From Ectopseudomonas mendocina (GTDB taxonomy: Bacteria; Pseudomonadota; Gammaproteobacteria; Pseudomonadales; Pseudomonadaceae): a stretch of 64,000 nt of DNA. The position numbers and the translations under genes were made by a program. The notes under the pieces are model-generated. The model was not told the DNA's origin and searched no databases. It worked only from the letters and a program-made list of their open reading frames with translations. Location of the stretch: assembly GCF_007049795.1 (NCBI RefSeq), contig NZ_SCFY01000008.1, positions 155,022 to 219,021 on the forward strand, given 5' to 3'. Positions 11,936-22,944 of the stretch are shown here, in pieces (the first letter of the stretch is position 1; each line of letters opens with the position of its first letter).

Positions 11936-12907
11936 TCATTTCAATATGGAGACGCTTCCCAGGTATTTCAAGACGCGAGACAGATTGTCGCAGGCCAGGC
12001 TATCGAGCCAATGCACGTTCTCCCAACCGCGTAACCAGGTGAACTGACGCTTGGCCAGTTGCCGAGTAGCGATGATGCCCCGCTCGATCATTTCGTCCCG
12101 GGACAGCTCGCCATCGAGGTATTCCCATACCTGGCGATAACCCACCGCCCGTATAGACGGCAATCCCGCGTGCAAGTCACTTCGTCTACGCAGGGCTTGG
12201 ACCTCTTCCACGAAACCCTGTTCCAACATCACCCGAAATCGTTGAGCGATGCGGTCATGCAAAACCTGACGCTGCGCTGGTGCGATAGCAAGCTGAACAA
12301 CAGTATAGGGTAATTGCCCGGCGCCTGATGTGCCCATATCGGGATTTCCTGCAGCCTGGCGCAGGCGATGTTCGGTCATGCTCATACCGCTAAGACGATA
12401 GACCTCGAGCGCCCGAGTCAGACGCTGCGGATCATTGGGATGGATACGCGCAGCGGACTGCGGATCGACCGCTGCCAGCTCCCGATGCAGCACCTCCCAG
12501 CCTTCGGCCGCCGCACGCGCCTCCAGCTCGGCGCGGATCGCCGGGTCAGCACTGGGCATATCGGCCAGCCCTTCCAACAAGGCCTTGTAGTAGAGCATGG
12601 TGCCGCCGACCAACAGGGGGATACGCCCGCGCGCAGCACTCTCAGCCATCGCGGCCAGCGCATCGGTGCGAAATTCCGCCGCCGAATAGCTCTCGGCCGG
12701 GTCACGAATATCAATCAATGCATGGGGAAACGCGTCCAGAACGTCGCGCTCCGGCTTGGCCGTGCCGATGTCCATACCGCGGTAGACCAGCGCCGAATCG
12801 ACGCTAATCAGGTCACACGGCAACACGCGAGCGAGCTCCAGGGCCAGGTCGGTCTTGCCGGCAGCGGTCGGCCCCATCAGGAAGATTGCAGGAGGAAGCG
12901 AAGACAT
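11936..12907 (-). CDS. miaA: tRNA dimethylallyltransferase
   Basis: A 323-residue enzyme that transfers dimethylallyl to A37 of tRNAs reading UNN codons, the first step to ms2i6A. The N-terminal P-loop is [11 protein letters not shown] (residues about 11-21). [16 protein letters not shown] and the [11 protein letters not shown] region mark the catalytic core. The start [10 protein letters not shown] was chosen because the two upstream in-frame codons leave no room after mutL. It sits in the conserved mutL-miaA-hfq order. Confidence 0.96.
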   Translation of the reverse strand: MSSLPPAIFLMGPTAAGKTDLALELARVLPCDLISVDSALVYRGMDIGTAKPERDVLDAFPHALIDIRDPAESYSAAEFRTDALAAMAESAARGRIPLLVGGTMLYYKALLEGLADMPSADPAIRAELEARAAAEGWEVLHRELAAVDPQSAARIHPNDPQRLTRALEVYRLSGMSMTEHRLRQAAGNPDMGTSGAGQLPYTVVQLAIAPAQRQVLHDRIAQRFRVMLEQGFVEEVQALRRRSDLHAGLPSIRAVGYRQVWEYLDGELSRDEMIERGIIATRQLAKRQFTWLRGWENVHWLDSLACDNLSRVLKYLGSVSILK

Positions 12908-12960
12908 CGATATGACTCGAAACACGAAGACGGGCGCCCCTGACTCAGGGCTTCATTCAA

Positions 12961-14832
12961 TTACTGACCACGCATGAACAGCTTGTCGAGCTGATCCATG
13001 CTGAGTTGCGTCCAGGTCGGACGCCCGTGGTTGCACTGGCCGCCGCGCTCGGTCTGCTCCATATCACGCAGCAAGCCATTCATCTCGGGAAGGGTCAGGC
13101 GCCGGTTGGCGCGCACCGCGCCATGACAAGCCATGGTCGCCAGGAGTTCGTTGAGATGCGCCTGGATGCGGTCGCTGGTGCCGTACTCCAGTAGGTCGGC
13201 CAGCACATCACGCACCAACTGGGTGGCCTCGGCCTGTTTGAGCAGGGCCGGAATCTGGCGAATCGCCACGGTTTCTTCACCGAGACGCTGCAGCTCGAAG
13301 CCCAGGCGCTGGAACCATTCACTATGCTCCTCGGCGCAATCGGCTTCGCGCTGACTGAGGGCGATTGACTCAGGCACCAGCAACGGCTGGCCACGCAAAC
13401 CTTCGCTGGCCATGGCATGTTTCAGGCGCTCGTAGGTGATGCGCTCGTGGGCGGCGTGCATATCCACCACCACCAGGCCCTGAGCGTTTTCGGCAAGGAT
13501 GTAAACGCCTTTGAGCTGCGCCACGGCGTAACCGAGTGGTGGAATATCGCCCTGCTCCTGGGGCATGGGCTGAACCTGGGTACTCGGCAGTGGCGAAAAA
13601 TACTCGCGATATGCAGCCTGGGCTTCACCAGCGGATACGCCGGGATTACCGGCAGGCTGCTGGTAGCCAGCACCACTGCCGCGCCAGGCCGGCTGCGCAG
13701 TGGCCTGCGGGGTTTCAAGTATGCTGGCGGCCAGGCCCATCTCGCCTTGCGGGCCGAACTCCCCGGCGGCCTGGCCGGTCGGGCGCACCATGGGCGATAT
13801 GGCCGCCGGGGCCGCCACCTGATCCTCCGGGCGCACATCGGCCAGGGCACGATGCAATGTGCCGTAGAGGAAGTCATGAACCATGCGACTGTCGCGGAAA
13901 CGCACTTCATGCTTGGTCGGGTGAACGTTGACGTCCACCGTCGACGGATCGATTTCCAGAAACAGCACGAAAGTCGGGTGGCGACCATTGAACAGTACGT
14001 CGCGATAGGCCTGGCGCACCGCATGCGCAACCAGCTTGTCGCGCACCATGCGGCCGTTGACGTAGAAATACTGCAGGTCCGCCTGACTACGGGAGAAGGT
14101 CGGCAACCCGACCCACCCCCACAAACGCAGACCACTGCGCTCGATCTCGATTGGCAACGCCTGTTCGAGAAAAGCCGGGCCACAGACTGAAGCGACGCGG
14201 CGCGCACGACTGATCTCGTCGCCCGCCTCGTGCAGAGCGAACACGGTCTTGCCGTTGTGACGCAGGTGGAAACCGACATCGAAGCGGGCCAGCGCCAGAC
14301 GCTTGATCACTTCCTGCAGGTGATCGAACTCGGTCTTCTCGGCACGCAGGAACTTGCGGCGCGCCGGGGTATTGAAGAACAGGTCACGCACTTCCACCGA
14401 GGTGCCGACTGGATGCGCGGCAGGCTGTATCCGCGGCTCCATGTCACGGCCTTCGGTTTCCACCTGCCAGGCCTGCTCGGCATCTGCGGTACGCGAAGTC
14501 AGGGTCAGGCGCGACACCGAACTGATCGACGCTAACGCCTCCCCACGAAAGCCCATGCTGAGCACGGCTTCGAGGTCTTCCAACTCACGGATCTTGCTGG
14601 TGGCGTGGCGCGCCAAGGCCAGCGGCAGATCGTCCGGGGCGATGCCGCCACCGTCGTCGCGCACCTTGAGCAGCTTGACGCCACCTTGCTCGACTTCGAC
14701 ATCGATGCGTCGCGCACCGGAATCCAGGCTGTTTTCCAGCAATTCCTTGGCGACCGACGCCGGACGCTCGACCACCTCGCCGGCAGCAATCTGGTTGGCC
14801 AGGCGCGGGCTGAGCAAATGAATACGGGACAT
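12961..14832 (-). CDS. mutL: DNA mismatch repair protein MutL
   Basis: A 623-residue mismatch-repair coordinator. The GHKL ATPase domain carries [15 protein letters not shown], the DDGGGI loop and [14 protein letters not shown] Gln/Pro-rich linker (about 335-435) follows. The C-terminal dimer domain has [12 protein letters not shown], matching the endonuclease motif of MutL from species lacking MutH, and HGRPTW near the end. That predicts a nicking MutL. The start could also be a GTG three codons upstream that overlaps the amiB stop as TAGTG; the ATG gives the usual MSRIHLLS. Confidence 0.96.
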   Translation of the reverse strand: MSRIHLLSPRLANQIAAGEVVERPASVAKELLENSLDSGARRIDVEVEQGGVKLLKVRDDGGGIAPDDLPLALARHATSKIRELEDLEAVLSMGFRGEALASISSVSRLTLTSRTADAEQAWQVETEGRDMEPRIQPAAHPVGTSVEVRDLFFNTPARRKFLRAEKTEFDHLQEVIKRLALARFDVGFHLRHNGKTVFALHEAGDEISRARRVASVCGPAFLEQALPIEIERSGLRLWGWVGLPTFSRSQADLQYFYVNGRMVRDKLVAHAVRQAYRDVLFNGRHPTFVLFLEIDPSTVDVNVHPTKHEVRFRDSRMVHDFLYGTLHRALADVRPEDQVAAPAAISPMVRPTGQAAGEFGPQGEMGLAASILETPQATAQPAWRGSGAGYQQPAGNPGVSAGEAQAAYREYFSPLPSTQVQPMPQEQGDIPPLGYAVAQLKGVYILAENAQGLVVVDMHAAHERITYERLKHAMASEGLRGQPLLVPESIALSQREADCAEEHSEWFQRLGFELQRLGEETVAIRQIPALLKQAEATQLVRDVLADLLEYGTSDRIQAHLNELLATMACHGAVRANRRLTLPEMNGLLRDMEQTERGGQCNHGRPTWTQLSMDQLDKLFMRGQ

Positions 14833-14840
14833 GACACTCA

Positions 14841-16268
14841 CTACTGGGCTGCCAGCGCTGTGGCGGGTATCTGCAGTGTCTGGCCGACCTTGATCACATC
14901 GCCATTGAGCTTGTTGGCACTGCGCAGGGCGGCCAGGCCGATCTGGTAACGCTGAGCGATCAACGCCAGGCTTTCGCCACGGGCAACCACGTGTTCGCGC
15001 GGGCCAGCGGCGATCTTGCCTTCGTCGCGCAACCAGGCGACGTATGTGCCGGGCGGTGGGTTTTCGTGGAAGAACTGTTTGACCCCCGAAGTAATCGAGC
15101 GGGCCAGCGCCTGCTGATGACTGGCGGTGTGCAGTTTTCTCGCCTCGTTGGGATTGGAGATGAAGCCGGTTTCCACCAGGATCGAGGGTATATCCGGCGA
15201 TTTCAGCACCATGAAGCCTGCCTGTTCGACACGGCGCTTATGCAGCGGAGTGATGCTGCCCATGTTCGACAACACCTTCTGCCCCACATTGAGACTGGAG
15301 GACAGAGAAGCGGTCATCGACAGGTCCAGCAACACACCAGCAAGCATCTTGTCCTTGTCATCGAGGCTGACGTTGCCGGCGCCACCGATCAGGTCGGACT
15401 GGTTCTCGGCGTCGGCCAGCCAGCGCGCGGTCTCGGATGTTGCACCCCGTTCGGACAAGGCATAGACCGAAGCGCCGAACGCCGAGGAGCGCGGCGCCGC
15501 GTCGGCATGAATGGAGACGAACAGGTCAGCGCCTTTCTTGCGCGCGATCTCGGTGCGCTTACGCAACGGAATGAAGTAATCCCCCGTGCGGACAAGTTCG
15601 GCTCGGAAACCCTTTTCGGCATTGATCTGCCGCTGCAACTCTTTGGAAATGGCCAGCGTCACGTTCTTTTCGTACTGCCCCTTGACCGGCGACAGTGCAC
15701 CCGGGTCCTCACCACCATGGCCGGCATCGATTGCGACGACGATATCGCGCTTGCCATTGGGCACGGGGGTCAACTTGGGTGGCGGCTGGGTCGGCGTGAC
15801 CGGCACAGGAGGTTCACTGGTGGCGATACTGGGCGTTTGCGTGGCGGGTGGCGCACTGCCCTGGTCGAACAAATCGACGACCAGACGATGGCCATATTGC
15901 TGATTAGGCGCCAGGGTAAAACTCTTCGGCGACACCGGCGCCGACAAATCGATGACCACGCGCAGGCCGTCAGCGCTGCGCTGAGCCGAGCGCACACCGG
16001 TGATCGGGGTATTGGCGAGCGAAAGCTGCTCAAGATTGGTGGCCAGCTTGGCACCAGTGACATCGATGACGATGCGATCAGGTGCGGCCAGGGTGAACAC
16101 ACTGTGCTGTACCGGCCCAGACAGATCGAAGACCAGACGAGTATTGTCCGGGGCACGCCACAGACGCACGCTCCGAATATCGGAGGCAGCCAGGGCCTCG
16201 GCAGCCAGGGCCGCCAACAACACTCCCACAGCGGTAACCAGCGCGCCTATGCGCATAACCAACCCCAT
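14841..16268 (-). CDS. amiB: N-acetylmuramoyl-L-alanine amidase (AmiB type)
   Basis: A 475-residue secreted wall hydrolase that cuts the glycan-peptide bond at the septum. It has a signal peptide (about 1-27, cut after [10 protein letters not shown]), an AMIN domain for localisation (about 30-130), a Pro/Thr linker, a zinc amidase_3 domain ([33 protein letters not shown]), and one LysM repeat at the C-terminus ([16 protein letters not shown]). It is 8 bp from mutL and 10 bp after tsaE in one operon. The first ATG has a weak AAGAAG site; a second in-frame ATG four codons on is possible. Confidence 0.95.
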   Translation of the reverse strand: MGLVMRIGALVTAVGVLLAALAAEALAASDIRSVRLWRAPDNTRLVFDLSGPVQHSVFTLAAPDRIVIDVTGAKLATNLEQLSLANTPITGVRSAQRSADGLRVVIDLSAPVSPKSFTLAPNQQYGHRLVVDLFDQGSAPPATQTPSIATSEPPVPVTPTQPPPKLTPVPNGKRDIVVAIDAGHGGEDPGALSPVKGQYEKNVTLAISKELQRQINAEKGFRAELVRTGDYFIPLRKRTEIARKKGADLFVSIHADAAPRSSAFGASVYALSERGATSETARWLADAENQSDLIGGAGNVSLDDKDKMLAGVLLDLSMTASLSSSLNVGQKVLSNMGSITPLHKRRVEQAGFMVLKSPDIPSILVETGFISNPNEARKLHTASHQQALARSITSGVKQFFHENPPPGTYVAWLRDEGKIAAGPREHVVARGESLALIAQRYQIGLAALRSANKLNGDVIKVGQTLQIPATALAAQ

Positions 16269-16278
16269 CGCTTCTTAT

Positions 16279-16752
16279 TCATTGCTTGCTGCTCAGGGCC
16301 TTGCACCAGGCCTCCCCTCGAGCCCCATGCCCCTGCAGCAACAGCGAACGGCCGCTCGCTTGGTGGCTAATGGTAATGTCCAGGTCGGGCTTTGGCAAAA
16401 CGCCTGCACCACGCTGCGGCCACTCGATCAGGCACAGGGCATCCCCCTCGAAGTAATCACGGATGCCGAGAAACTCCAGCTCTTCAGGATCGACCAGACG
16501 GTAAAGATCGAAATGAAAGGCGCGCACGTCGCCAATTTCGTAGGGTTCGACCAGGGTAAAGGTCGGGCTTTTGACCGCACCAGCATGGCCCAGGCCGCGC
16601 AAAATGCCACGTGAAAGGGTGGTCTTGCCGGCGCCCAGATCACCATGCAGATAGATGATGCCCAGGCCACCGCTGATCTCGGCAATCCGCGCCCCCAACG
16701 TCAGCATCGCAGCTTCGTCAGCCGCTTCGAGTTTCACTTCACACAAGGACAC
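16279..16752 (-). CDS. tsaE: tRNA threonylcarbamoyladenosine biosynthesis ATPase TsaE
   Basis: A 157-residue ATPase of the TsaBDE complex that makes t6A37 in tRNAs reading ANN codons. The Walker A is [24 protein letters not shown] and FDLYRL follow, and LIEWPQR marks the C-terminal part. The start is set at a GTG (VSLCEVKLE) because GGAGGA lies six bases before it; an ATG ten codons further out would put that site inside the gene. The start overlaps the end of nnr by 19 bp. Confidence 0.93.
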   Translation of the reverse strand: MSLCEVKLEAADEAAMLTLGARIAEISGGLGIIYLHGDLGAGKTTLSRGILRGLGHAGAVKSPTFTLVEPYEIGDVRAFHFDLYRLVDPEELEFLGIRDYFEGDALCLIEWPQRGAGVLPKPDLDITISHQASGRSLLLQGHGARGEAWCKALSSKQ

Positions 16753-18231
16753 AACTCCTCCAATAACTGACGAATGGCGCAAGGCAGGTCACCAGCAGCC
16801 AGCCCGCGCCCCTGCGCAGCCAGCACCTCACCGGCCCGCGCATGCAGCCACACCGCCAGGCAGGCCGCATCATACGCTGCCATACCTTGCGCCAGCAGTG
16901 TGCCAATCAATCCCGCCAGCACATCTCCCAACCCCGCGCCCGCCATCGCCGGATGGCCGCGATCACACAACGCCAGCCGCCCGCCCGGTTCAGCGATCAA
17001 GCTGCCTGCGCCCTTGAGCACCACTACCAGCCCGAAACGTTGCGCTAACGCTCGCGCCGCAGCCGGCCGATCCGCCTGCACGCTTGCGGTATCGGAGCCC
17101 AGCAAGCGCGCCGCCTCGCCCGGGTGCGGCGTGAACACACCCTGACCAGGCGCGGTGACCTGGCCGGCAGCCAGAAGATTCAGCGCATCGGCATCCCAGA
17201 CCTGAGGGACATCGAGACCGCTGACAGCAGACAGCAAACTGCGCGACCAGGCGCCCTGCCCCAGGCCAGGCCCTACCACACAGACATCGGCGCGTTCGCT
17301 CAGTGCCAACAACTGATTGGCGGAAGCGATTGCAGCGCACATGATTTCAGGCCGCCGCACCAGGGACGCCGCAACGTGCTCGGGACGAGTCGCCAGTGAT
17401 ACCAGGCCGGCACCGGCGCGCAATGCGCTATCAGCACAGAGCAGCGCAGCGCCGCCCATACCCAGATCCCCCCCCGACCACCAGCAGATGACCGAACTGC
17501 CCCTTGTACGCCACAGGCGAGCGGGCGCTCAACCGTGGGAGGTTGGCGGAATCGAGGCGCTGCGCCACGCTGGGCGCCTGGGCCGAAAGTTGAGCGTCGC
17601 CCTGCAGATCATCGAACTGCAGCTCGCCGCATAGCTCCGGACCAACTCCCGTCAGCAGGCCGAGCTTGAGGGCGATGAAGGTCACGGTCAGATCGGCGCG
17701 CACTGCCACACCGAGACACGCGCCGCTGTCAGCATTCAAGCCAGAAGGAATATCTACCGCCAGCACCGGCAAGCCACTCTGGTTGAGCATGCGTATCGCC
17801 TGGCCATAAGGCTCACGCACCGCCCCAGCCAGGCCCGTGCCAAGCAACGCATCGACCAGGATGCCAGCCAGTGGCGCGCATTCGCTCCAGGGCAGGATAT
17901 CCACGCCTGCACGCCTGGCCTCGGCACAAGCCTGAGCAGCGTCGCCACTCAGCGCAGCGGGATCGCCCACCGCCAGCACACGCACACGCCACCCAGCACG
18001 CCGAGCCAGAGCGGCAATCAGGTAGCCATCACCCGCATTATTGCCGCGCCCAGCCACTACGGTGATTTCGTCGGCATCCAGCCAGCGCCTGCGCAAGGCG
18101 CGCCAGGCCGCATGTGCCGCGCGTTGCATCAACTCGAAGCCAGGGGTGCCGGCGGCGATCAGTTGCGCATCCAGCGAACGCACCTGTTCGGCGCTGTGCA
18201 GGCTCAACGGTAAAGAGGCGGGTAGATGCAT
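16734..18231 (-). pseudogene. nnr: Bifunctional NAD(P)H-hydrate epimerase/dehydratase, split by a frameshift
   Basis: The epimerase half (NnrE/YjeF_N) reads from the ATG at 18231 (MHLPASLPLSLHSAEQ) with GRGNNAGDGYLIAALARR and DALLGTGLAG. The ADP-dependent dehydratase half (NnrD/CARKD) reads to 16734 with HPGEAARLLG and HPAMAGAGLGDVLAG. They are joined out of frame at eight C (17468-17475). With seven C the join reads LLVVGGDLGMGGAA, the conserved dehydratase start, giving one protein of about 498 residues, the normal length. As written, the first frame ends within about 13 codons. It repairs damaged NAD(P)H; a sequencing or assembly slip, or a real slippage mutation, are all possible. Confidence 0.88.
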
Positions 18232-18292
18232 GGCTCGCTCGCAGCGTATGTCTGGCAGAATTATACCCACGTCCATCGCCTGCGCCCGTCCC

Positions 18293-19357
18293 ATGTCCGA
18301 TCAAACCCTCGACCTCGACGCCCTCGCCCTGTCCATCAAGGACTGGGGACGTGAGCTGGGCTTTCAGCAAGTCGGCATCACCGATGTCGAGCTGGGAGAG
18401 CACGAGGCGCACCTGCAACGCTGGCTCGATGCTGGCTACCAGGGCGAGATGGACTACATGGCCGCCCACGGCAGCAAACGCTCGCACCCGGATGAGCTGG
18501 TGCCCGGCACCCTGCGCGTGGTGTCCCTGCGCATGGACTATCTGCCCGGCGATACGCAGATGGCCCAGCGCCTGCAGGAGCCGGAGCAGGCCTACGTGTC
18601 GCGCTACGCCCTGGGCCGCGACTACCACAAGCTGATCCGCAAGCGCCTGCAGCAACTGGCCGAACGCATCCAGCAACAGATCGGTCCGTTCGGCTACCGC
18701 GCCTTCGTCGACAGTGCCCCAGTGCTGGAAAAGGCCATCGCCGAAAAGGCCGGCCTCGGCTGGATAGGCAAGAACACTCTGGTGCTCAATCGCAAGGCCG
18801 GCAGCTACTTCTTTCTCGGCGAGCTGTTCGTCGACCTGCCACTGCCGGTGGACGCACCGCATGGCAGCGAGCATTGCGGACGCTGCAGCGCATGCATGGA
18901 TATCTGCCCCACAGCGGCCTTCGCCGGCCCCTACATGCTGGACGCCCGGCGCTGCATTTCCTACCTAACCATCGAGTTGAAAGGCCCGATCCCCGAAGAG
19001 CTGCGTGCGCACATCGGCAACCGGGTGTTCGGCTGCGACGATTGCCAGATCGTCTGCCCCTGGAATCGCTTCGCTCGCCCCACCGAGCAGGGCGACTTCC
19101 AGCCGCGCCACGGCTTGGACAACAGCGGCCTGGCCGAGCTGTTCCTGTGGACGGAAGAAGAATTTCTCAGTCGTACCGAAGGTTCACCGCTACGCCGCGC
19201 CGGCTACGAGCGCTGGCTACGTAACCTGGCAGTCGGTCTTGGCAATGCGCCTTCGACCATCCCGGTGCTGCAGGCGCTCAATGCCCGCCGCGAACACCCG
19301 TCGGAACTTGTGCGCGAGCATGTGGAATGGGCGCTGGATCGGCACAACGCGCTGTAG
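18293..19357 (+). CDS. queG: Epoxyqueuosine reductase
   Basis: A 354-residue cobalamin and iron-sulphur enzyme catalysing the last step of queuosine synthesis in tRNA. Two 4Fe-4S clusters show as CGRCSACMDICP (about 196-207) and CDDCQIVCPWN (about 246-256). HEAT-like repeats follow at the C-terminus. The start is MSDQTLDLDALA, divergent from nnr with 61 bp between the two ATGs. Its TAG stop lies inside a GTAGCCCGG repeat. Confidence 0.96.
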   Translation: MSDQTLDLDALALSIKDWGRELGFQQVGITDVELGEHEAHLQRWLDAGYQGEMDYMAAHGSKRSHPDELVPGTLRVVSLRMDYLPGDTQMAQRLQEPEQAYVSRYALGRDYHKLIRKRLQQLAERIQQQIGPFGYRAFVDSAPVLEKAIAEKAGLGWIGKNTLVLNRKAGSYFFLGELFVDLPLPVDAPHGSEHCGRCSACMDICPTAAFAGPYMLDARRCISYLTIELKGPIPEELRAHIGNRVFGCDDCQIVCPWNRFARPTEQGDFQPRHGLDNSGLAELFLWTEEEFLSRTEGSPLRRAGYERWLRNLAVGLGNAPSTIPVLQALNARREHPSELVREHVEWALDRHNAL

Positions 19358-19443
19358 CCCGGATGAATTTTCCCGGATTTCACCCGGGCTACACGAGTGA
19401 ACGCCAGCACCGCGACAACCGCTCGGTGCGCGCGGCGCACCCT
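19354..19443. repeat. Palindromic repeats between queG and orn
   Basis: The first unit is GTAGCCCGG, about 21 bp, then CCGGGCTAC. The second is an arm GGTGCGCGCGGCGCACCCTAC, closely matching the right arm of the repeat at 3113-3165. The first unit begins with the queG stop codon. They may act as a 3'-end stabiliser or attenuator between the convergent genes. Confidence 0.6.
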
Positions 19444-19457
19444 ACGAGCGGGTTCAT

Positions 19458-20000
19458 TTACACCTTGAGGAAATGCTTGCGGTAGTGACGCAGCTCGGCG
19501 ATGGATTCGCGAATGTCGTCCAGTGCCTGATGGGTGGCGGTTTTCTGGAAGCTGTCCTTGACCTCTGGCGCCCACATGCCCGCCAGGATCTTCAGCGTCG
19601 ATACGTCCAGGTAGCGGTAGTGGAAGTAGGCTTCCAACGCCGGCATGTACTTGTAGAGAAAGCGGCGATCCTGGCCAATGCTGTTGCCGCAGATTGGCGA
19701 CTTACCCTTCGGCACCCACTGTTCGAGAAAGGCGATGGTCTGCGCCTCGGCAGCGGCGCTGTCGATCTTACTCTCACGTACACGCTGGGTCAGGCCACTC
19801 TGGCCATGGGTGCGGGTGTTCCATTCGTCCATGCCGGCCAGAGCCTCGTCGCTCTGGTGAACGGCGATCACCGGTCCCTCAGCCAGCACGTTCAGCTCAC
19901 TATCGGTGACAATAGTGGCCATCTCGATGATCACATCACGCTCTGGCTCCAGCCCGGTCATTTCCAGGTCGATCCAGATCAGGTTGTTGGGGTTTTGCAT
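19458..20000 (-). CDS. orn: Oligoribonuclease
   Basis: A 180-residue DEDDh 3'-5' exonuclease that cleaves di- and short oligoribonucleotides, including pGpG from c-di-GMP breakdown, so it is essential for c-di-GMP signalling in Pseudomonas. Exo I is [14 protein letters not shown] (acidic pair D/E), Exo II includes [11 protein letters not shown], and Exo [14 protein letters not shown] carries the catalytic His and Asp. It starts [11 protein letters not shown] and is convergent with queG. Confidence 0.97.
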   Translation of the reverse strand: MQNPNNLIWIDLEMTGLEPERDVIIEMATIVTDSELNVLAEGPVIAVHQSDEALAGMDEWNTRTHGQSGLTQRVRESKIDSAAAEAQTIAFLEQWVPKGKSPICGNSIGQDRRFLYKYMPALEAYFHYRYLDVSTLKILAGMWAPEVKDSFQKTATHQALDDIRESIAELRHYRKHFLKV

Positions 20001-20029
20001 GGTTAGGCTCCTTGGCTCAGGCGCCAAGT

Positions 20030-20824
20030 CTAGCGGATCTCGGCGCCCTTCATGTGCCAGAGAAACAGAGAGGTTTGCCGCCCCTCGCTGACGTCGAGCT
20101 CGCGATCAGCTGGCACACCCGGAATCTCGAAGGTATTGCTGATCAGCCAGCTGCCAGCGCGCATCTCGGCTTGCGCCTTGGCCCACAGGCGCGGCATCGG
20201 CACGGGCGAGAGAAAGCAGTAGACGGCATCGAACTCGCCGAGCTCGACCTGCCACAAGCTCCGATAACGAATGCTGCAGTTCTCCTGCAGCAAGCAGCGC
20301 AGCCAGGCGAAAGCGAAGAGCAGGGGCGCCGTCTCGACCCCCACGAACTGTCCGCGCGGAAACCGCCTGGCCAACTGCAGTACCGTACCTGCCGTACCAC
20401 ACCCCAGGTCGACGAAACGCAGCGGCGGCTCACGCTCGCTCATGAACTGCTGCAAACGTTGCTGTGCCTTGCGCCCGCTCAGGTAGAGCGGCACCTGTTC
20501 ACGCAAACTGTTCCAGTTGACCAGTAGCAACAGGACGAAGCCCAGCAGGAACAACCAGGCCGGTAATTCCGCGCGCTGCATCACCAGCAGTGCGGGCAGA
20601 AACGCCAGATTGATCCACAACCACCAGCGTGACAGGCCCAGGCGCCAGCCGATCACTGCGGCTACGACACCTTGCAGCAGCGCCACTGAAAACAACGACA
20701 TGCGCCAGGGCAGCAACGCCAACAGATAGACCAGCACCACCACCAGCGCCAAGGCCAGGCCCTGCGCTAAAAGAGCGCGCAACAACGGTAGCCGCAGCAC
20801 CGTTCTTTCCTCGCCTACCGTCAT
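20030..20824 (-). CDS. Membrane-anchored class I SAM-dependent methyltransferase
   Basis: A 264-residue protein with about four hydrophobic helices in the first 110 residues ([19 protein letters not shown] and others), then a Rossmann methyltransferase domain with motif [20 protein letters not shown] (about 150) and an acidic second strand, [10 protein letters not shown]. The substrate is unknown. It lies between orn and rsgA in opposite orientation to rsgA. AGAGG is placed about eight bases before the chosen ATG ([10 protein letters not shown]); an upstream ATG exists without a site. Confidence 0.8.
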   Translation of the reverse strand: MTVGEERTVLRLPLLRALLAQGLALALVVVLVYLLALLPWRMSLFSVALLQGVVAAVIGWRLGLSRWWLWINLAFLPALLVMQRAELPAWLFLLGFVLLLLVNWNSLREQVPLYLSGRKAQQRLQQFMSEREPPLRFVDLGCGTAGTVLQLARRFPRGQFVGVETAPLLFAFAWLRCLLQENCSIRYRSLWQVELGEFDAVYCFLSPVPMPRLWAKAQAEMRAGSWLISNTFEIPGVPADRELDVSEGRQTSLFLWHMKGAEIR

Positions 20825-20911
20825 TCCCGACCTCTGTTCCTGACAGCCGGATGGCCGCCGAGCGCTCATGCTAAACTCGCCGCGATCAACACTCCACTAC
20901 CCGGAAGCTCC

Positions 20912-21943
20912 ATGGCCAAACGCCAACTCAACCGCCGCCAGAACTGGCGGATCGAAAAGATTCAAGGTGAGCGCGCGGCCCGCGCCGCCAAGCGTGAATC
21001 GAGGGCAGTGGAAGCACTGGAGGGCGGCGACCTCGGCCCGGAACAGACCGGCCTGGTAATTGCCCACTTCGGCGTGCAGGTGGAAATCGAGGGCTTGCAG
21101 GGTGAAATGGCCGGCCAGGTGTTTCGCTGCCATCTGCGCGCCAATCTGCCGGCTCTGGTCACTGGCGACCAGGTGGTCTGGCGCCCGGGCAATCAGGGTG
21201 ATGGCGTCATCGTCGCGCAATTGCCGCGAAACAGTGAGCTATGCCGCCCCGACATGCGCGGCCAACTCAAGCCGGTGGCGGCCAACGTCGACCAGATCGT
21301 CATCGTTTTCGCGCCGCTGCCCGAGCCGCACGCCAACCTGATCGACCGTTATCTGGTGGCCGCCGAGCACGCGGGTATTCGTCCGTTGCTGCTGCTGAAC
21401 AAGGCCGATCTGATCGACGAGCAGAACCAGGTCGCGCTGGACGCTCTGCTCAAGGTCTATCGTGAGCTTGAGTATCCGTTGCTGGAGGTCTCGGCCCATC
21501 AAGGCGACGGCATGGAGCAGCTGAAACAGCGCTTGAACGGTAACGTCAGCGTATTCGTGGGCCAATCTGGCGTGGGCAAATCATCGCTGGTCAACAGCCT
21601 GTTGCCCGGCGTCGATACGCGTGTCGGCGCGCTGTCTGAGCTGACTGGCAAGGGCACGCACACCACCACCACCGCTCGTCTTTTCCACTTTCCCGGTGGC
21701 GGCCAATTGATCGACTCCCCGGGTATTCGCGAATTCGGCCTCGGCCATGTCAGCCGTGATGACGTGGAAGCGGGCTTCATCGAATTCCACGACCTGCTCG
21801 GGCGCTGCCGCTTTCGTGACTGCAAGCATGATCGCGAACCCGGCTGCGCCCTGCTGCAGGCGCTGGAAGACGGTCGCGTACAGCCACAGCGCATGGCCAG
21901 CTATCGGCACATCATCGCCAGCCTGCCGGAAGACGATTACTGA
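20912..21943 (+). CDS. rsgA: Small ribosomal subunit biogenesis GTPase RsgA
   Basis: A 343-residue circularly permuted GTPase in late 30S assembly. It has a basic N-terminus ([14 protein letters not shown]), an OB fold, then a G domain in permuted order with NKADLID (G4) before [12 protein letters not shown] (G1) and DSPGIREF (G3). A zinc knuckle [14 protein letters not shown] (about 302-315) follows. Its last 7 bp overlap the end of motB on the opposite strand. Confidence 0.96.
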   Translation: MAKRQLNRRQNWRIEKIQGERAARAAKRESRAVEALEGGDLGPEQTGLVIAHFGVQVEIEGLQGEMAGQVFRCHLRANLPALVTGDQVVWRPGNQGDGVIVAQLPRNSELCRPDMRGQLKPVAANVDQIVIVFAPLPEPHANLIDRYLVAAEHAGIRPLLLLNKADLIDEQNQVALDALLKVYRELEYPLLEVSAHQGDGMEQLKQRLNGNVSVFVGQSGVGKSSLVNSLLPGVDTRVGALSELTGKGTHTTTTARLFHFPGGGQLIDSPGIREFGLGHVSRDDVEAGFIEFHDLLGRCRFRDCKHDREPGCALLQALEDGRVQPQRMASYRHIIASLPEDDY

Positions 21944-22941
21944 TTGTTCAGTTGGTCGAGCGGGCTGTTGCCATTCTCGAAGATATTCAACCGCTCACGC
22001 AGTTGATCGGCCGGTAGCGCGTCGGCGGGTGGCACTGGCGGGCTGCCGGCGGGTCCCGGCTCTTGTGCTGACGGCTCTGCACCCGCGCCCTGCTCGCCCT
22101 CGATAGCGCGCTGCGCCTTCTTGGTCAGCACGACGATATCGATGCGCCGATTGACGGGATTGAACGGATCCTCACGATCGAACAACGCCGACGAAGCGTA
22201 CCCGACGACACGCGCCACCTGCTCGTCCGGGTACCCGCCGGCCACGAGCGTGCGCCTTGCGGCATTGGCACGATTGGATGACAACTCCCAGTTACCGAAA
22301 TCACCATGGCCGATGAACGGCTTGGCATCGGTATGACCGCTGACGCTGATCTTGTTCGGCACCGCTCGAATGGTGTCGGCCATCGCCAGCAGGATGTCTT
22401 CGAAGTAGGGCTGCAGCTCTGCGCTGCCAAGGGCGAACATCGGCCTGTTCTCGGCATCCATGATCTGAATGCGCAGGCCATCCTGGGTGATCTCGAACAG
22501 TATCTGGTCCTTGAAACGCTGCAGCTCGGGGTTTTCTTCGACCTTGTTCTGCAATTCCTGCAACAGCAGCTCCAGGCGCTCCTGCTCCATCTTCTCGGCC
22601 AGGGTCTCGATCTGATCGGTGCTGACGCCCGTCTCGTCCGGCTGACTCTCCGGCGTCTCGGAAACATCCGGATTGAGCGTACGCTCCGGTGCCGGCGTCG
22701 GCGTCCCGCCCAGGTCGATGGCGTAGGGGCTGGCACTTTCGGTAAAGCCGATGGGGTCTTGGAAGTAACCAGAGATCGCGCGTTTCTGCTCCGGCGTGGC
22801 CGATGACATCAGCCACATCACCAGAAAGAACGCCATCATGGCGGTCGCGAAGTCGGCGAAAGCGATCTTCCAGGCGCCACCATGGTGCCCGCCCGCAGTC
22901 TTCTTGACCCGCTTGACGATGATGGGTTGGTTATTTTCCAT
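21937..22941 (-). CDS. motB: Flagellar motor stator protein MotB
   Basis: A 334-residue stator subunit with one N-terminal helix containing the proton-path Asp in [20 protein letters not shown], a plug/linker region, and an OmpA-like peptidoglycan-binding domain (about 150-270, SGHTDAKPF and [12 protein letters not shown]). The tail after 280 is Pro/Ala-rich. It is 3 bp downstream of motA and needs MotA for function. FliA control is suggested by a promoter match upstream of motA. Confidence 0.96.
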   Translation of the reverse strand: MENNQPIIVKRVKKTAGGHHGGAWKIAFADFATAMMAFFLVMWLMSSATPEQKRAISGYFQDPIGFTESASPYAIDLGGTPTPAPERTLNPDVSETPESQPDETGVSTDQIETLAEKMEQERLELLLQELQNKVEENPELQRFKDQILFEITQDGLRIQIMDAENRPMFALGSAELQPYFEDILLAMADTIRAVPNKISVSGHTDAKPFIGHGDFGNWELSSNRANAARRTLVAGGYPDEQVARVVGYASSALFDREDPFNPVNRRIDIVVLTKKAQRAIEGEQGAGAEPSAQEPGPAGSPPVPPADALPADQLRERLNIFENGNSPLDQLNNQ

Positions 22942-22944
22942 GGC

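Noticed and set aside
16734..18294. Two separate genes for the halves of nnr
   Set aside because: Both halves join into one normal-length enzyme if the C8 run is read as C7; the second half has no start or ribosome site of its own.
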